Positions 1 through 7,381 of a stretch of 64,000 nucleotides of DNA are shown here, piece after piece. The stretch lies in the NCBI GenBank assembly GCA_002151545.1, contig CP021237.1:3906001-3970000 (forward strand), given 5' to 3'. The notes under the pieces are model-generated. The model saw nothing but the letters and a program-made list of their open reading frames with translations. It was not told the DNA's origin and did not search any database. Numbering within the stretch: position 1 is the stretch's first letter; each line of letters begins with the position of its first letter. This stretch comes from Sphingobacteriaceae bacterium GW460-11-11-14-LB5. GTDB taxonomy: Bacteria; Bacteroidota; Bacteroidia; Sphingobacteriales; Sphingobacteriaceae. The translations under genes and the position numbers were made by a program.

Positions 1-436
1 AATAATCGAAACCGAAATCGCGGTCGTAAATGATAGAACTATCTAAAATGTCCTTGTTTTTTTCTATAATCTCATAAACATCATCAGCGATAAGAGGTGC
101 CTCTTTCTGCGCTTTCGGGTCGAAATATTCGTACAACATTTTCATCGTACCCGAGAATGATTTAGTGGTGTTTTTATGCAAGTTCGAAACCGCAATACGC
201 GATGCCAGCAAAGCATAATCAGGATGTTTGGTTGTTAACGATGCAGCTGTTTCTGCAGCAAGGTTATCCAACTCAGATGTAGTTACACCATCGTATAAAC
301 CTTCGATCACCTTTTTGGCTACATCGATTGGATCTACCAGATCTGAATTTAAACTATAGCACAACTTTTGAATACGAGCTGTGATTTTGTCAAATTGCAC
401 CGCTTCTTTGCGGCCATCTCTTTTTAGTACGAACAT
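1..436 (-). CDS. nrdA: Ribonucleoside-diphosphate reductase alpha subunit, N-terminal part (cut by window edge)
   Basis: The first 145 residues of the large subunit of class I ribonucleotide reductase, which makes deoxyribonucleotides from NDPs in the cytoplasm. The protein starts MFVLKRDGRKEAVQFDKI and its first ~95 residues form an ATP-cone, the allosteric activity domain that senses ATP/dATP. The catalytic barrel lies beyond the window. The start ATG at 434-436 fits where the family begins. nrdB lies 143 bases upstream on the same strand, so the two are probably one operon (nrdB then nrdA). No frameshift is seen in the visible part. Confidence 0.93.
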   Translation of the reverse strand, partial: MFVLKRDGRKEAVQFDKITARIQKLCYSLNSDLVDPIDVAKKVIEGLYDGVTTSELDNLAAETAASLTTKHPDYALLASRIAVSNLHKNTTKSFSGTMKMLYEYFDPKAQKEAPLIADDVYEIIEKNKDILDSSIIYDRDFGFDY

Positions 437-579
437 ATTTTATGAGATTTAAGTTTTTTATTAAGTCGTGATTATCAAGCGTCAAGACTTAATCATCACT
501 TTTGTATTTTTTATTATTTATTTAATCAGTATCAAGATTTAAGCGGCGGGTATTAAGATAATACCTTTCGCCCGCTACC

Positions 580-1551
580 TTAAAAGTCCTCGTCTAAAGA
601 GAACGCCTGTTTGTTATTATCAGCAGAGGTTAACACACCACTTTTCTGATAATCGCCAACACGTTTTTCGAAGAAATTGGTTTTACCCTGCAATGAAATC
701 ATTTCCATAAAATCGAATGGATTGGTTGCATTATAGATTTTTTTGTAACCCAGCTCCTGTAACCATCTATCGGCCACAAACTCAATATATTGGCTCATTA
801 ATTTGGCATTCATACCAATTAGCGCTACTGGTAAGGCATCGGTAATAAATTCTTTTTCAATTTCTACCGCATCACTAATGATTCCGTGAACTGCTTCTTC
901 GCTTAATTTATTGCTCAGCATGCTGTACAATAAACAGGCAAATTCGCAGTGCGAGCCTTCGTCTCTCGAGATCAACTCGTTACTGAAAGTTAAGCCTGGC
1001 ATTAAGCCACGTTTTTTCAACCAGAAAATAGAGCAGAAACTTCCGCTGAAGAAAATACCTTCAACCGCAGCAAATGCCACTAAACGTTCGGCAAAAGTTC
1101 CGTTTTCAATCCAGCGTAAAGCCCATTCTGCTTTTCTTTTTACTGCAGGAACAGTATCAATCGCGTGGAACAAACGGTCTTTTTCTTCAGGATCTTTAAT
1201 ATAAGTATCGATTAACAGGGCGTAGGTTTCGGCATGGATGTTTTCCATCATAATCTGGAAACCATAAAAACAACGTGCTTCTGGCAATTGAACCTCACTC
1301 ATGAAGTTTACTGCAAGATTTTCGTTCACGATACCATCACTAGCAGAAAAGAAAGCAAGGATGTGAGAAATGAAATGTCTTTCGCCATCATTTAAATTGT
1401 CCCAGTGTTTCTGATCGTCAGAAAGATCAATCTCTTCTGCAGTCCAAAAACTAGCTTCGGTCTTTTTATACATTTCCCAGATTGCCGGATACTTAATCGG
1501 CAAAAGCACAAATCTATCTTTGTTTTCTTGTAGTAATAATTCCTGTTCCAT
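580..1551 (-). CDS. nrdB: Ribonucleotide reductase beta subunit, class Ia, eukaryote-like
   Basis: The 323-residue radical-carrying small subunit that pairs with NrdA. All diiron ligands are visible: D72 (SDGIVNEN), E103 and H106 (MENIHAE), E164 (VEGIFF), E198 and H201 (RDEGSH). The radical tyrosine is Y110 (IHAETY). The C-terminal FSLDEDF is the tail that docks on the large subunit. Motif spacing resembles the mammalian R2 protein more than E. coli NrdB, as is common in Bacteroidetes. It is the first gene of a likely nrdB-nrdA operon. A class Ia enzyme needs oxygen, so an aerobic lifestyle is inferred. Confidence 0.96.
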   Translation of the reverse strand: MEQELLLQENKDRFVLLPIKYPAIWEMYKKTEASFWTAEEIDLSDDQKHWDNLNDGERHFISHILAFFSASDGIVNENLAVNFMSEVQLPEARCFYGFQIMMENIHAETYALLIDTYIKDPEEKDRLFHAIDTVPAVKRKAEWALRWIENGTFAERLVAFAAVEGIFFSGSFCSIFWLKKRGLMPGLTFSNELISRDEGSHCEFACLLYSMLSNKLSEEAVHGIISDAVEIEKEFITDALPVALIGMNAKLMSQYIEFVADRWLQELGYKKIYNATNPFDFMEMISLQGKTNFFEKRVGDYQKSGVLTSADNNKQAFSLDEDF

Positions 1552-2006
1552 ACGCTGATATTTTTAATTCTATTTTTTTAACAGAGCCGACAAAGGCACG
1601 CATCCATCAATTTTATATGATGATTGTAATGTCTTTTATCAAAACGCTGTTGTGAAAGTGCTAACCCTATTGCCTGGCAAACAACTGAGTTTTTAGTTAG
1701 GAAAATTTAAAATTGCAATCAGAGTGATATACGTATAAATTACTAAAAACTAAGCTTTTATATTTGTTTTCAAGCGCAAGAAGTTAAAGAACTTTGTTAT
1801 AACAAATATATATACGGTGGCCCTTTTTTGTGAACCAAAGTTGTTAACACCCTACCCAATTGCTGGGGAAAAACGATCAGCCAAATATCATTTTCAAGCG
1901 AAAAAAAAGCTAATCGTTTCTTTTCAAGGGTTTAGCAAACCAAAATGAGTGTTAATAACTTAAATTTGAGGGGTATAATAAGCCCAGAATAGAGCTAAAA
2001 AGAGTA
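1552..2006. other. Intergenic region upstream of nrdB
   Basis: A 455-base AT-rich gap between nrdB and the RlpA-like gene, both on the minus strand. On the minus strand TATATTTG at 1803-1810 matches the Bacteroidetes -7 motif TAnnTTTG, which would give a ~245-base leader for nrdB. A weaker TGCCTTTG lies at 1591-1598, closer to the gene. I found no convincing pair of NrdR boxes, no terminator hairpin for the RlpA-like gene and no small ORF. Confidence 0.3.
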
Positions 2007-2387
2007 TTACTCAACCGTGTAACTCAGGCTTACTTTAGCAATGCCTTTACGATAGATACCAATCTGTTTTGCAGCACGTTCAGACAAATCTATCGCTAAT
2101 CTTTTAGAGAATGGACCACGGTCATTTACCTTTACAACGACCGATTTTCCGTTATCTGGATTGGTTACGGTAACGAGGGTGCCGAATGGCAGGGTACGGT
2201 GGGCGGCCGTTAATTTTTTTGCCCTGTATTTAGCGCCGCTGGTGGTTCGGCGGCCTTCGAATTTTCTGTGATAATAAGTGGCGAGAACTGTTTTTTTGAT
2301 ACTATCTGGTTCGTTTGATGAATCAGAATCTTGTGCTTTACCGAGTAAAAACAGGAAACAAAAACTTAATAACAGCAGATACTTCAT
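2007..2387 (-). CDS. RlpA-like secreted septal ring protein (double-psi beta-barrel)
   Basis: A 126-residue exported protein. Residues 1-18 form a signal peptide ending near GKAQ. The rest is a single RlpA-type double-psi beta-barrel: ATYYHRKFEGRRTTSG near the start, FGTLVTVTNPDNGK in the middle and VVVKVNDRGPF before the end. RlpA proteins act on peptidoglycan; Pseudomonas RlpA is a lytic transglycosylase, and the aspartate of VNDRGPF is conserved here. It lacks the SPOR domain of longer family members, so septal targeting is not shown. A promoter sits 27-58 bases upstream. The enzymatic activity is inferred from the family. Confidence 0.88.
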   Translation of the reverse strand: MKYLLLLSFCFLFLLGKAQDSDSSNEPDSIKKTVLATYYHRKFEGRRTTSGAKYRAKKLTAAHRTLPFGTLVTVTNPDNGKSVVVKVNDRGPFSKRLAIDLSERAAKQIGIYRKGIAKVSLSYTVE

Positions 2388-2413
2388 AGGCTAAATTTTC
2401 TTTATCGAGCCTG

Positions 2414-2445
2414 CAAATATAAGCATTTAGTTTATAATCAACAAT
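2414..2445 (-). promoter_or_regulatory. Promoter of the RlpA-like gene
   Basis: On the minus strand ATTG (2442-2445) and TATATTTG (2414-2421) are 20 bases apart, close to the Bacteroidetes -33/-7 pattern TTTG-N19-21-TAnnTTTG. This predicts a leader of about 20 bases. Confidence 0.5.
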
Positions 2446-2474
2446 TTGTGGAAAAACAGCCCGATTTTGTGCAT

Positions 2475-2506
2475 TAAAAAAGGCGTACAGCTTGTCGCCA
2501 TACGCC
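2475..2506 (-). terminator. Terminator downstream of msrB
   Basis: On the minus strand the arms GGCGTA and TACGCC surround a short loop and are followed by TTTTTT. It starts 26 bases after the msrB stop codon. Confidence 0.7.
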
Positions 2507-2531
2507 TCTACCTAACCCTTCTACATCCACC

Positions 2532-3035
2532 TTATTTTTTATCCGGCACGAAATTCATGGAGATTGAATTTACACAATGACGGGTGTCTTTATTGGTAAA
2601 TCCTTCGCCCAAAAATACGTGCCCTAAATGCGCACCACAGTTGGCGCAAACAATTTCTGTACGCGAACCATCGGCATCAGGAATACGCTTTACAGCGCCT
2701 TTAATTTCATCGTCGAAAGCAGGCCAGCCACAATGTGCATCGAACTTACTTTCCGAACGGTATAAGGCCGCATTACAACGTTTACAGGTATAAGTTCCTT
2801 TATCTGTTGTATGTTCATATTTACCTGTACCAGGATATTCTGTACCTTTATTTACAATTACTCTTTCTTCTTCGGGTGTTAATGGATTCCAGTTCATTTT
2901 CTTCTTTGGTATGATTTGTTCTGTTTCCTTCGATTGTTTTACGGCTTTCTTATCTTGCTTTTGCGCACAAGCTGAAACACCTGTTATTAAAACAACAGCA
3001 GAAAGCAAAAATAGTTTATTTAACATCGTTTTCAT
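2532..3035 (-). CDS. msrB: Peptide-methionine (R)-S-oxide reductase, exported lipoprotein
   Basis: A 167-residue MsrB, which reduces the R isomer of methionine sulfoxide in damaged proteins. Two zinc-binding pairs are visible (C84-x-x-C87 and C130-x-x-C133), as are the GWPAFD motif and the catalytic cysteine C154 in TRHCVNS. Unlike cytosolic MsrB, it begins with a lipoprotein signal peptide whose lipobox cysteine is C23 (GVSAC), followed by a lysine/glutamate-rich linker. It should therefore act in the envelope. It stands alone with its own terminator, and no msrA is adjacent. Its reductant is not evident from the neighbourhood. Confidence 0.94.
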   Translation of the reverse strand: MKTMLNKLFLLSAVVLITGVSACAQKQDKKAVKQSKETEQIIPKKKMNWNPLTPEEERVIVNKGTEYPGTGKYEHTTDKGTYTCKRCNAALYRSESKFDAHCGWPAFDDEIKGAVKRIPDADGSRTEIVCANCGAHLGHVFLGEGFTNKDTRHCVNSISMNFVPDKK

Positions 3036-3354
3036 ACCTCAATATACGTTATAGATGTGGTTTTGGTTTACTGGTTTAGTGCTTTGTATGAGTGTTTACA
3101 AAGGGATGATAATTTAGCTGGGAGTTGCGAGTTTTCAGTTAGGAGTTGACAGTTTTAGGTGCAGAACCTCACCCTGACAAAGTTTGGGCGATATGTTCAT
3201 TTTCTGCATGTCCCTCTCCAGGAGGAGAGGGAGGTTAACAAACCTTAGCGCAATCGAGGTTAAAACCTATTACAATTTAAAACCTATTCTTTTCAGTGCT
3301 TCTATGTTTCCGTGGCAACTAATTTTTCTCCTATGTTTCTGCAGCGCCATGTAA
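3036..3354. other. Intergenic region between sucD and msrB with repeat-like text
   Basis: No gene is seen. It contains low-complexity words (gagttttcagttaggagttg around 3125-3150) and a perfect 8-base inverted repeat, CCCTCTCC at 3212-3219 with GGAGAGGG at 3224-3231. A phrase at 3297-3325 (cttctatgtttccgtggc) resembles intergenic phrases near 7302 and 22408. These look like degenerate dispersed repeats rather than regulatory sites. Confidence 0.4.
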
Positions 3355-3358
3355 AAAC

Positions 3359-3391
3359 AAAAAGCGTCCCGAACTTAATCGAAACGCTTTT
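3359..3391 (-). terminator. Terminator downstream of sucD
   Basis: On the minus strand AAAAGCGTTTCG pairs with CGGGACGCTTTTT across a short loop and ends in a T run. It begins 22 bases past the sucD stop codon. Confidence 0.75.
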
Positions 3392-3412
3392 CTATAATGA
3401 GATTTTTAAATC

Positions 3413-4285
3413 TTATTTGGCTAATTCTTCTGCCATTGCAGCACCGATTTCAGCAGGACTTTCTACTACACGGATACCACACTCACGCATGATTTTCATT
3501 TTTGCAGCTGCAGTATCGTCAGCACCACCAACAATAGCACCAGCATGGCCCATTCTACGTCCCGGAGGCGCAGTTTGACCAGCGATGAAACCTACAACAG
3601 GTTTAGTACCGTTTTCTTTAATCCAACGGGCAGCTTCAGCTTCCATTCCACCACCAATTTCACCAATCATGATGATACCGTGAGTTTCAGGGTCGTTCAT
3701 TAATAATTTAACTGCTTCTACAGTTGGTGTTCCGATAATCGGGTCACCACCGATACCGATAGCCGTTGTAATACCTAAACCCGCTTTAACCACCTGGTCT
3801 ACTGCTTCGTAAGTTAAAGTTCCTGATTTAGAAACCACACCTACGTGACCTTTTTTGAAGATAAAACCTGGCATGATACCAATTTTAGCTTCATCAGCAG
3901 TGATTACACCCGGACAGTTAGGGCCGATAAGGGTAACATCGCGATCAGCAATATATTCTTTAACCTGAATCATATCCTTAGTCGGGATACCTTCAGTAAT
4001 ACAAACAATAACTTTAATACCACCTTCGGCAGCTTCCATAATTGCATCAGCAGCAAAAGCTGGTGGCACAAAAATGATAGATACATTTGCACCCGTTTTA
4101 TCAACGGCATCTTTAACAGTATTAAAAACAGGCTTTTCTAAATGCAATTGCCCACCTTTGCCAGGCGTTACACCACCAACTACGTTTGTACCATAGGCCA
4201 GCATCTGCTCAGCGTGGTAAGTTCCTTCGTTTCCGGTAAAACCCTGAACGATAACCTTAGAATCTTTATTTACTAAAACGCTCAT
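3413..4285 (-). CDS. sucD: Succinyl-CoA synthetase alpha subunit
   Basis: The 290-residue alpha subunit of the TCA-cycle enzyme that converts succinyl-CoA to succinate with NTP formation. The N-terminal CoA-binding Rossmann domain shows VIVQGFTGNEGTYH at residues 11-24. The phosphorylated histidine is H247 in GRRMGHAGAI, at the position expected from E. coli His246. Full length. The beta subunit gene sucC is not adjacent, so the gene is transcribed on its own, from the well-formed promoter just upstream to the terminator just downstream. Confidence 0.97.
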   Translation of the reverse strand: MSVLVNKDSKVIVQGFTGNEGTYHAEQMLAYGTNVVGGVTPGKGGQLHLEKPVFNTVKDAVDKTGANVSIIFVPPAFAADAIMEAAEGGIKVIVCITEGIPTKDMIQVKEYIADRDVTLIGPNCPGVITADEAKIGIMPGFIFKKGHVGVVSKSGTLTYEAVDQVVKAGLGITTAIGIGGDPIIGTPTVEAVKLLMNDPETHGIIMIGEIGGGMEAEAARWIKENGTKPVVGFIAGQTAPPGRRMGHAGAIVGGADDTAAAKMKIMRECGIRVVESPAEIGAAMAEELAK

Positions 4286-4305
4286 GTATCAATATTTTTT
4301 TTGTG

Positions 4306-4336
4306 CAAAGCTAATATTATTGAACTGGAATTCAAA
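4306..4336 (-). promoter_or_regulatory. Promoter of sucD
   Basis: The minus strand has TTTG (4333-4336), 19 bases, then TAGCTTTG (4306-4313). This is a full match to the Bacteroidetes housekeeping promoter TTTG-N19-21-TAnnTTTG. The predicted start site lies about 14 bases before the ATG. It is the best promoter match I found in the window. Confidence 0.72.
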
Positions 4337-4723
4337 TCTAAAACCACATTATTTAGTCTGTTTTTTCAGTAAAATGTAAGGAAATGGTTTATGGCTGCTG
4401 TAGCCCGCTATATAGATTGTAATAGCAAAATGAATAGGAAACATTTAGACTAAAGGCCAAAGCGGAAAGACTAAAGCTACAGGCGTGCCTTAGGCGCTAT
4501 AACAGCAGCAAACCTTTCGGTTATAAACCTGACCTAAGAACGGCAAACCATACGTTTTCAAATCAAAAACATTAATACTTAGGATTAGGAAATGAGCAGT
4601 TCAGCACTTTTGGAGAGCGGGTTTAGTAACAAAGTGCTGGTGCTTGTGGCAACATCCATGCAAAACGCCTAAATTTACTTTTCGAGCTGAAAGACTAAAG
4701 ATAAAGACTACTTATAAAACCAT
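4337..4723. other. Intergenic region between divergent sucD and cupin genes
   Basis: No coding sequence is seen. An 8-base inverted repeat (GCTGCTGT at 4394-4401 and ACAGCAGC at 4502-4509) encloses a 100-base stretch that could be a decayed repeat element. I see no clear -7 motif for the plus-strand cupin gene. Confidence 0.3.
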
Positions 4724-5152
4724 ATGATCAAAAAATTAATCCCTATCGCCGCTGTTTTCGCTGCTGCTTTCATTTCTATGAATGCACGTGCGCAGAATAG
4801 TGATACAACCAAATATATCCTACAAAACGATGTTGAAGTAGCCAAAGAAGAACCAGGAACACACAATGGCGGTGGTAAAACCATCGGTTTTAATTTTTTT
4901 AGTGAGGCCAAAAGCCTGAAAACCGTATTTAAAAAACGTACTTTAAAATCGGGTTCTGCTATAGGTTATCATTTGCAAAAAGAAGATGAAATTTATTATG
5001 TGCTCAGTGGAAACGGAACCATGCAGATGAACGGGAAAACGTTTGCAGTTAAACCTGGTGATGCCATTTTAACCCGTCCGGGCAGTTCGCACGGTATTGC
5101 CCCAAATGTAGGTAACGACCTGACTATTTTGATTGTTTACGAAAAGAAATGA
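4724..5152 (+). CDS. Secreted single-domain cupin protein
   Basis: A 142-residue protein with a signal peptide (residues 1-23, ending ARAQ) and one cupin beta-barrel. Cupin motif 1 is GYHLQKEDEIYYVLSG, with a histidine and glutamate available as metal ligands. Motif 2 is GDAILTRPGSSHGIAPN, with a further histidine. Only one histidine is present in motif 1 where two are usual, so the metal site may be altered. Small exported cupins have many functions and nothing nearby fixes this one. The VIT-type transporter gene begins 66 bases downstream on the same strand. Confidence 0.82.
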   Translation: MIKKLIPIAAVFAAAFISMNARAQNSDTTKYILQNDVEVAKEEPGTHNGGGKTIGFNFFSEAKSLKTVFKKRTLKSGSAIGYHLQKEDEIYYVLSGNGTMQMNGKTFAVKPGDAILTRPGSSHGIAPNVGNDLTILIVYEKK

Positions 5153-5218
5153 TGATATTCGGGAAATAAGGGGTTTTGACTCTGCAGACCGAAAAGAATA
5201 GCGCACACATCACCAGAA

Positions 5219-5908
5219 ATGGAATTAGAAAAGCATTACACCAATAGAACGGGCTGGCTAAGGGCAGCGGTACTTGGTGCCAACGATGGCATAATTTCTA
5301 CAACCAGTCTGGTTATTGGTATTGCCGCAGCCAGCGATACGAGAAGCCCAATTGTACTGGCGGCACTGGCCGGTCTGGTTGCGGGTGCGTTATCGATGGC
5401 TGCTGGTGAATATGTTTCGGTAAGTTCGCAGTCGGATATTGAAAAGGCTGATCTGGCACGCGAGAAAATAGAACTCGAAACCATGCCCGAATTGGAGCTG
5501 AAAGAGCTCGCCAAGATATATGTTGCACAGGGACTGGATGAAGATCTGGCCATGCAGGTAGCCATAAAACTGACGGAAAAGGATGCCTTGGCCACACATG
5601 CAAGAGATGAACTGGGCATTAACGAAATTACCCAACCCAAGCCACTTCAAGCCGCTTTTGCCTCGGGCGCATCTTTCATTAGCGGTGGCATCCTACCCTT
5701 TCTTGTTGCTTTTCTTGCTCCTATCAAATCGATGGTGTTTTATCAATATGGTTTCGCCATTGTGTTTTTGGCTTTATCAGGCGCAATTGCAGCAAAGGCA
5801 GGAGGCTCTGGTATGATTAAAGGAGTATTACGGATCTGTTTCTGGGGAACTGTTGCCATGGCAGTAACCGCTTTGGTTGGATACCTCTTTGACACTAAGA
5901 TCAGTTAA
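5219..5908 (+). CDS. VIT1/CCC1-family divalent metal transporter
   Basis: A 229-residue inner-membrane protein of the vacuolar iron transporter family, which moves Fe2+ or Mn2+ out of the cytoplasm. The family signature GANDGIISTTSLVIG is at residues 20-34 in the first membrane segment. Two N-terminal helices (about 16-64) are followed by an acidic cytosolic stretch (about 75-140, rich in E/D/K) that in characterised members binds metal. Three C-terminal helices complete the five expected. Full length. The upstream cupin may be co-transcribed, but no functional link is known. Confidence 0.9.
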   Translation: MELEKHYTNRTGWLRAAVLGANDGIISTTSLVIGIAAASDTRSPIVLAALAGLVAGALSMAAGEYVSVSSQSDIEKADLAREKIELETMPELELKELAKIYVAQGLDEDLAMQVAIKLTEKDALATHARDELGINEITQPKPLQAAFASGASFISGGILPFLVAFLAPIKSMVFYQYGFAIVFLALSGAIAAKAGGSGMIKGVLRICFWGTVAMAVTALVGYLFDTKIS

Positions 5909-6030
5909 CAGTGCTCAGCTGGTATTTTACAGTTTTGAGCAAACAGTTCTATACTTGCAGCTCACCCTCTTCTTAAAAAGCTTGACGGTTTTGGCGGTTA
6001 ATTACTACAACGCTCTAGAACCCATCTAAA

Positions 6031-6073
6031 GGATTGTAAATCCTTAGCTCTTGAATCGGGATTGCAAATCCCG
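6031..6073. repeat. Paired short palindromes (REP-like)
   Basis: Two related palindromes lie 13 bases apart: GGATTGTAAATCC at 6031-6043 and CGGGATTGCAAATCCCG at 6057-6073. The shared core ATTG-(C/T)-AAAT suggests a small dispersed palindromic repeat rather than an operator, since both neighbouring genes end here. Confidence 0.45.
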
Positions 6074-6089
6074 ACTAACGCATACAAAC

Positions 6090-6126
6090 AAAAAGCCGTT
6101 CTGATGTAAAATCGGAACGGCTTTTT
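6090..6126. terminator. Bidirectional terminator between convergent genes
   Basis: AAAAAGCCGTTC and GGAACGGCTTTTT form a long stem with A/T runs on both sides. It serves the plus-strand VIT-type gene and the minus-strand rlmF gene, which converge here. Confidence 0.8.
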
Positions 6127-6144
6127 AATGATTTATATTTCCGA

Positions 6145-7161
6145 CTAAAGACCTTTTGCTTCAGTCTTAGGACTATCTGCTTTAGGTTTTGGTTCCGTTT
6201 TCCAGGCTTTTACCCACTCGGCCTGGGCAGCTTCATCATGGAAGGTCCATGCAACGAAACGGCTGATTTTTTGTCCCTGGCTCATTTGAACGGTGGTTAC
6301 CTCAAAAGCATTTGCTTTCACCAAAGCGCTATAAATACTTTTTAAATTGGCACTTTTTGATACCAATGAAGTAAACCATAACACCTGATTTTTGATCTGC
6401 TCGCTCTGGATAATCATCTGCTCTACGAAAGCACGCTCACCACCCGGACACCAAAGCTCGGCTTTATTACCCCCAAAGTTTAATACGTGTTTTACTTCTT
6501 TTTCGTTACCACCCAGGTTACGCCATTTCTGACGGGTACCCTGCTCGGCTTCTTTTAACGAAGCATGAAACGGCGGATTACAAACCACTGCATCGAATCT
6601 TTCTTTACCGCCTACAACACCTCTGAAAATGCCCATTTTTGAAGATTGCTGACGGATTTCTACCGCCCCTTGTAAGGGTTTGTTGGCTTCAATAATACGT
6701 TTTGCCGAATCAACTGAAAGTGGATCGATCTCAGAACCTACGAAACTCCAGCCATATTCCTGGTGACCGATAATGGGGTAAATACAGTTGGCCCCTACAC
6801 CAATATCCAATACATTAATATTGGCTCCTTTAGGGTTTTTACCTTTATTGCTCGACCCCAAAAGATCAGCAACATAGTGGATATAATCGGCCCGGCCGGG
6901 AATTGGCGGACAAAGAAAATCGGCAGGGATATCCCATTGCGAAATGTTATAAAAATACTTCAACAACGCTCTGTTAAGTGCTTTAACGGCACTTTGATCT
7001 GCAAAATCGATAGAATCGTCATTATGTTCGTTTTTAAAAACGAAACGTTTTAATTCTTTTGAGGTTGCTGTAAGTTGTTTGAAATTGTAACGCGAACGGT
7101 GTTTGTTGCGTGGGTGTAACTCGCTTTTTTCTTTGCGGTTATTTTGTTCTTCTTGAGCCAA
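6145..7161 (-). CDS. rlmF: 23S rRNA (adenine(1618)-N(6))-methyltransferase
   Basis: A 338-residue SAM-dependent enzyme that methylates A1618 of 23S rRNA. The N-terminal family block is HPRNKHRSRYNF (about residues 17-28). The SAM-binding motif is VLDIGVGANCIYP and the catalytic N6-adenine motif is NPPFHAS. The C-terminal ~30 residues are a lysine/proline-rich tail. The only in-frame start compatible with the family is TTG at 7161, because a stop (TAA) lies eight codons upstream and no methionine occurs before the conserved block. A -7 motif about 45 bases upstream supports this start. Confidence 0.93.
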   Translation of the reverse strand: MAQEEQNNRKEKSELHPRNKHRSRYNFKQLTATSKELKRFVFKNEHNDDSIDFADQSAVKALNRALLKYFYNISQWDIPADFLCPPIPGRADYIHYVADLLGSSNKGKNPKGANINVLDIGVGANCIYPIIGHQEYGWSFVGSEIDPLSVDSAKRIIEANKPLQGAVEIRQQSSKMGIFRGVVGGKERFDAVVCNPPFHASLKEAEQGTRQKWRNLGGNEKEVKHVLNFGGNKAELWCPGGERAFVEQMIIQSEQIKNQVLWFTSLVSKSANLKSIYSALVKANAFEVTTVQMSQGQKISRFVAWTFHDEAAQAEWVKAWKTEPKPKADSPKTEAKGL

Positions 7162-7205
7162 TGTGCTATGGATTAATTAAACAAGCTGTGTGCATGTTTC
7201 TGCTG

Positions 7206-7213
7206 CAAAGGTA
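7206..7213 (-). promoter_or_regulatory. Promoter -7 element of rlmF
   Basis: On the minus strand TACCTTTG exactly fits TAnnTTTG. The -33 element is not clear. The predicted leader is about 40 bases. Upstream lie purine-rich words (7221-7253) and the phrase at 7302-7340, both dispersed repeat types. Confidence 0.45.
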
Positions 7214-7381
7214 CATAAAAAAGGTTGAAGGTGTGAAGGCGAAGGGTAGAAGGCTTTTGCTTGTGCTATAAAAACAAAGATTTACTATAACATAAATACA
7301 AGAAATTTTCCGTGATTTCTGTGCTTCCGTGGCTAAATTATCTGCACCCAGAACTGAAAACTCCAAACTGAAAACTCCAAA

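Noticed and set aside
911..1204. 97-codon plus-strand ORF inside nrdB
   Set aside because: Antisense shadow of a highly conserved gene; no domain and no promoter.
1700..1830. NrdR boxes before nrdB
   Set aside because: AT-rich words resemble half of the consensus, but no pair at the right spacing is present.
7166..7366. 66-codon minus-strand ORF upstream of rlmF
   Set aside because: Runs through low-complexity intergenic words and contains the rlmF -7 motif; no recognisable protein.
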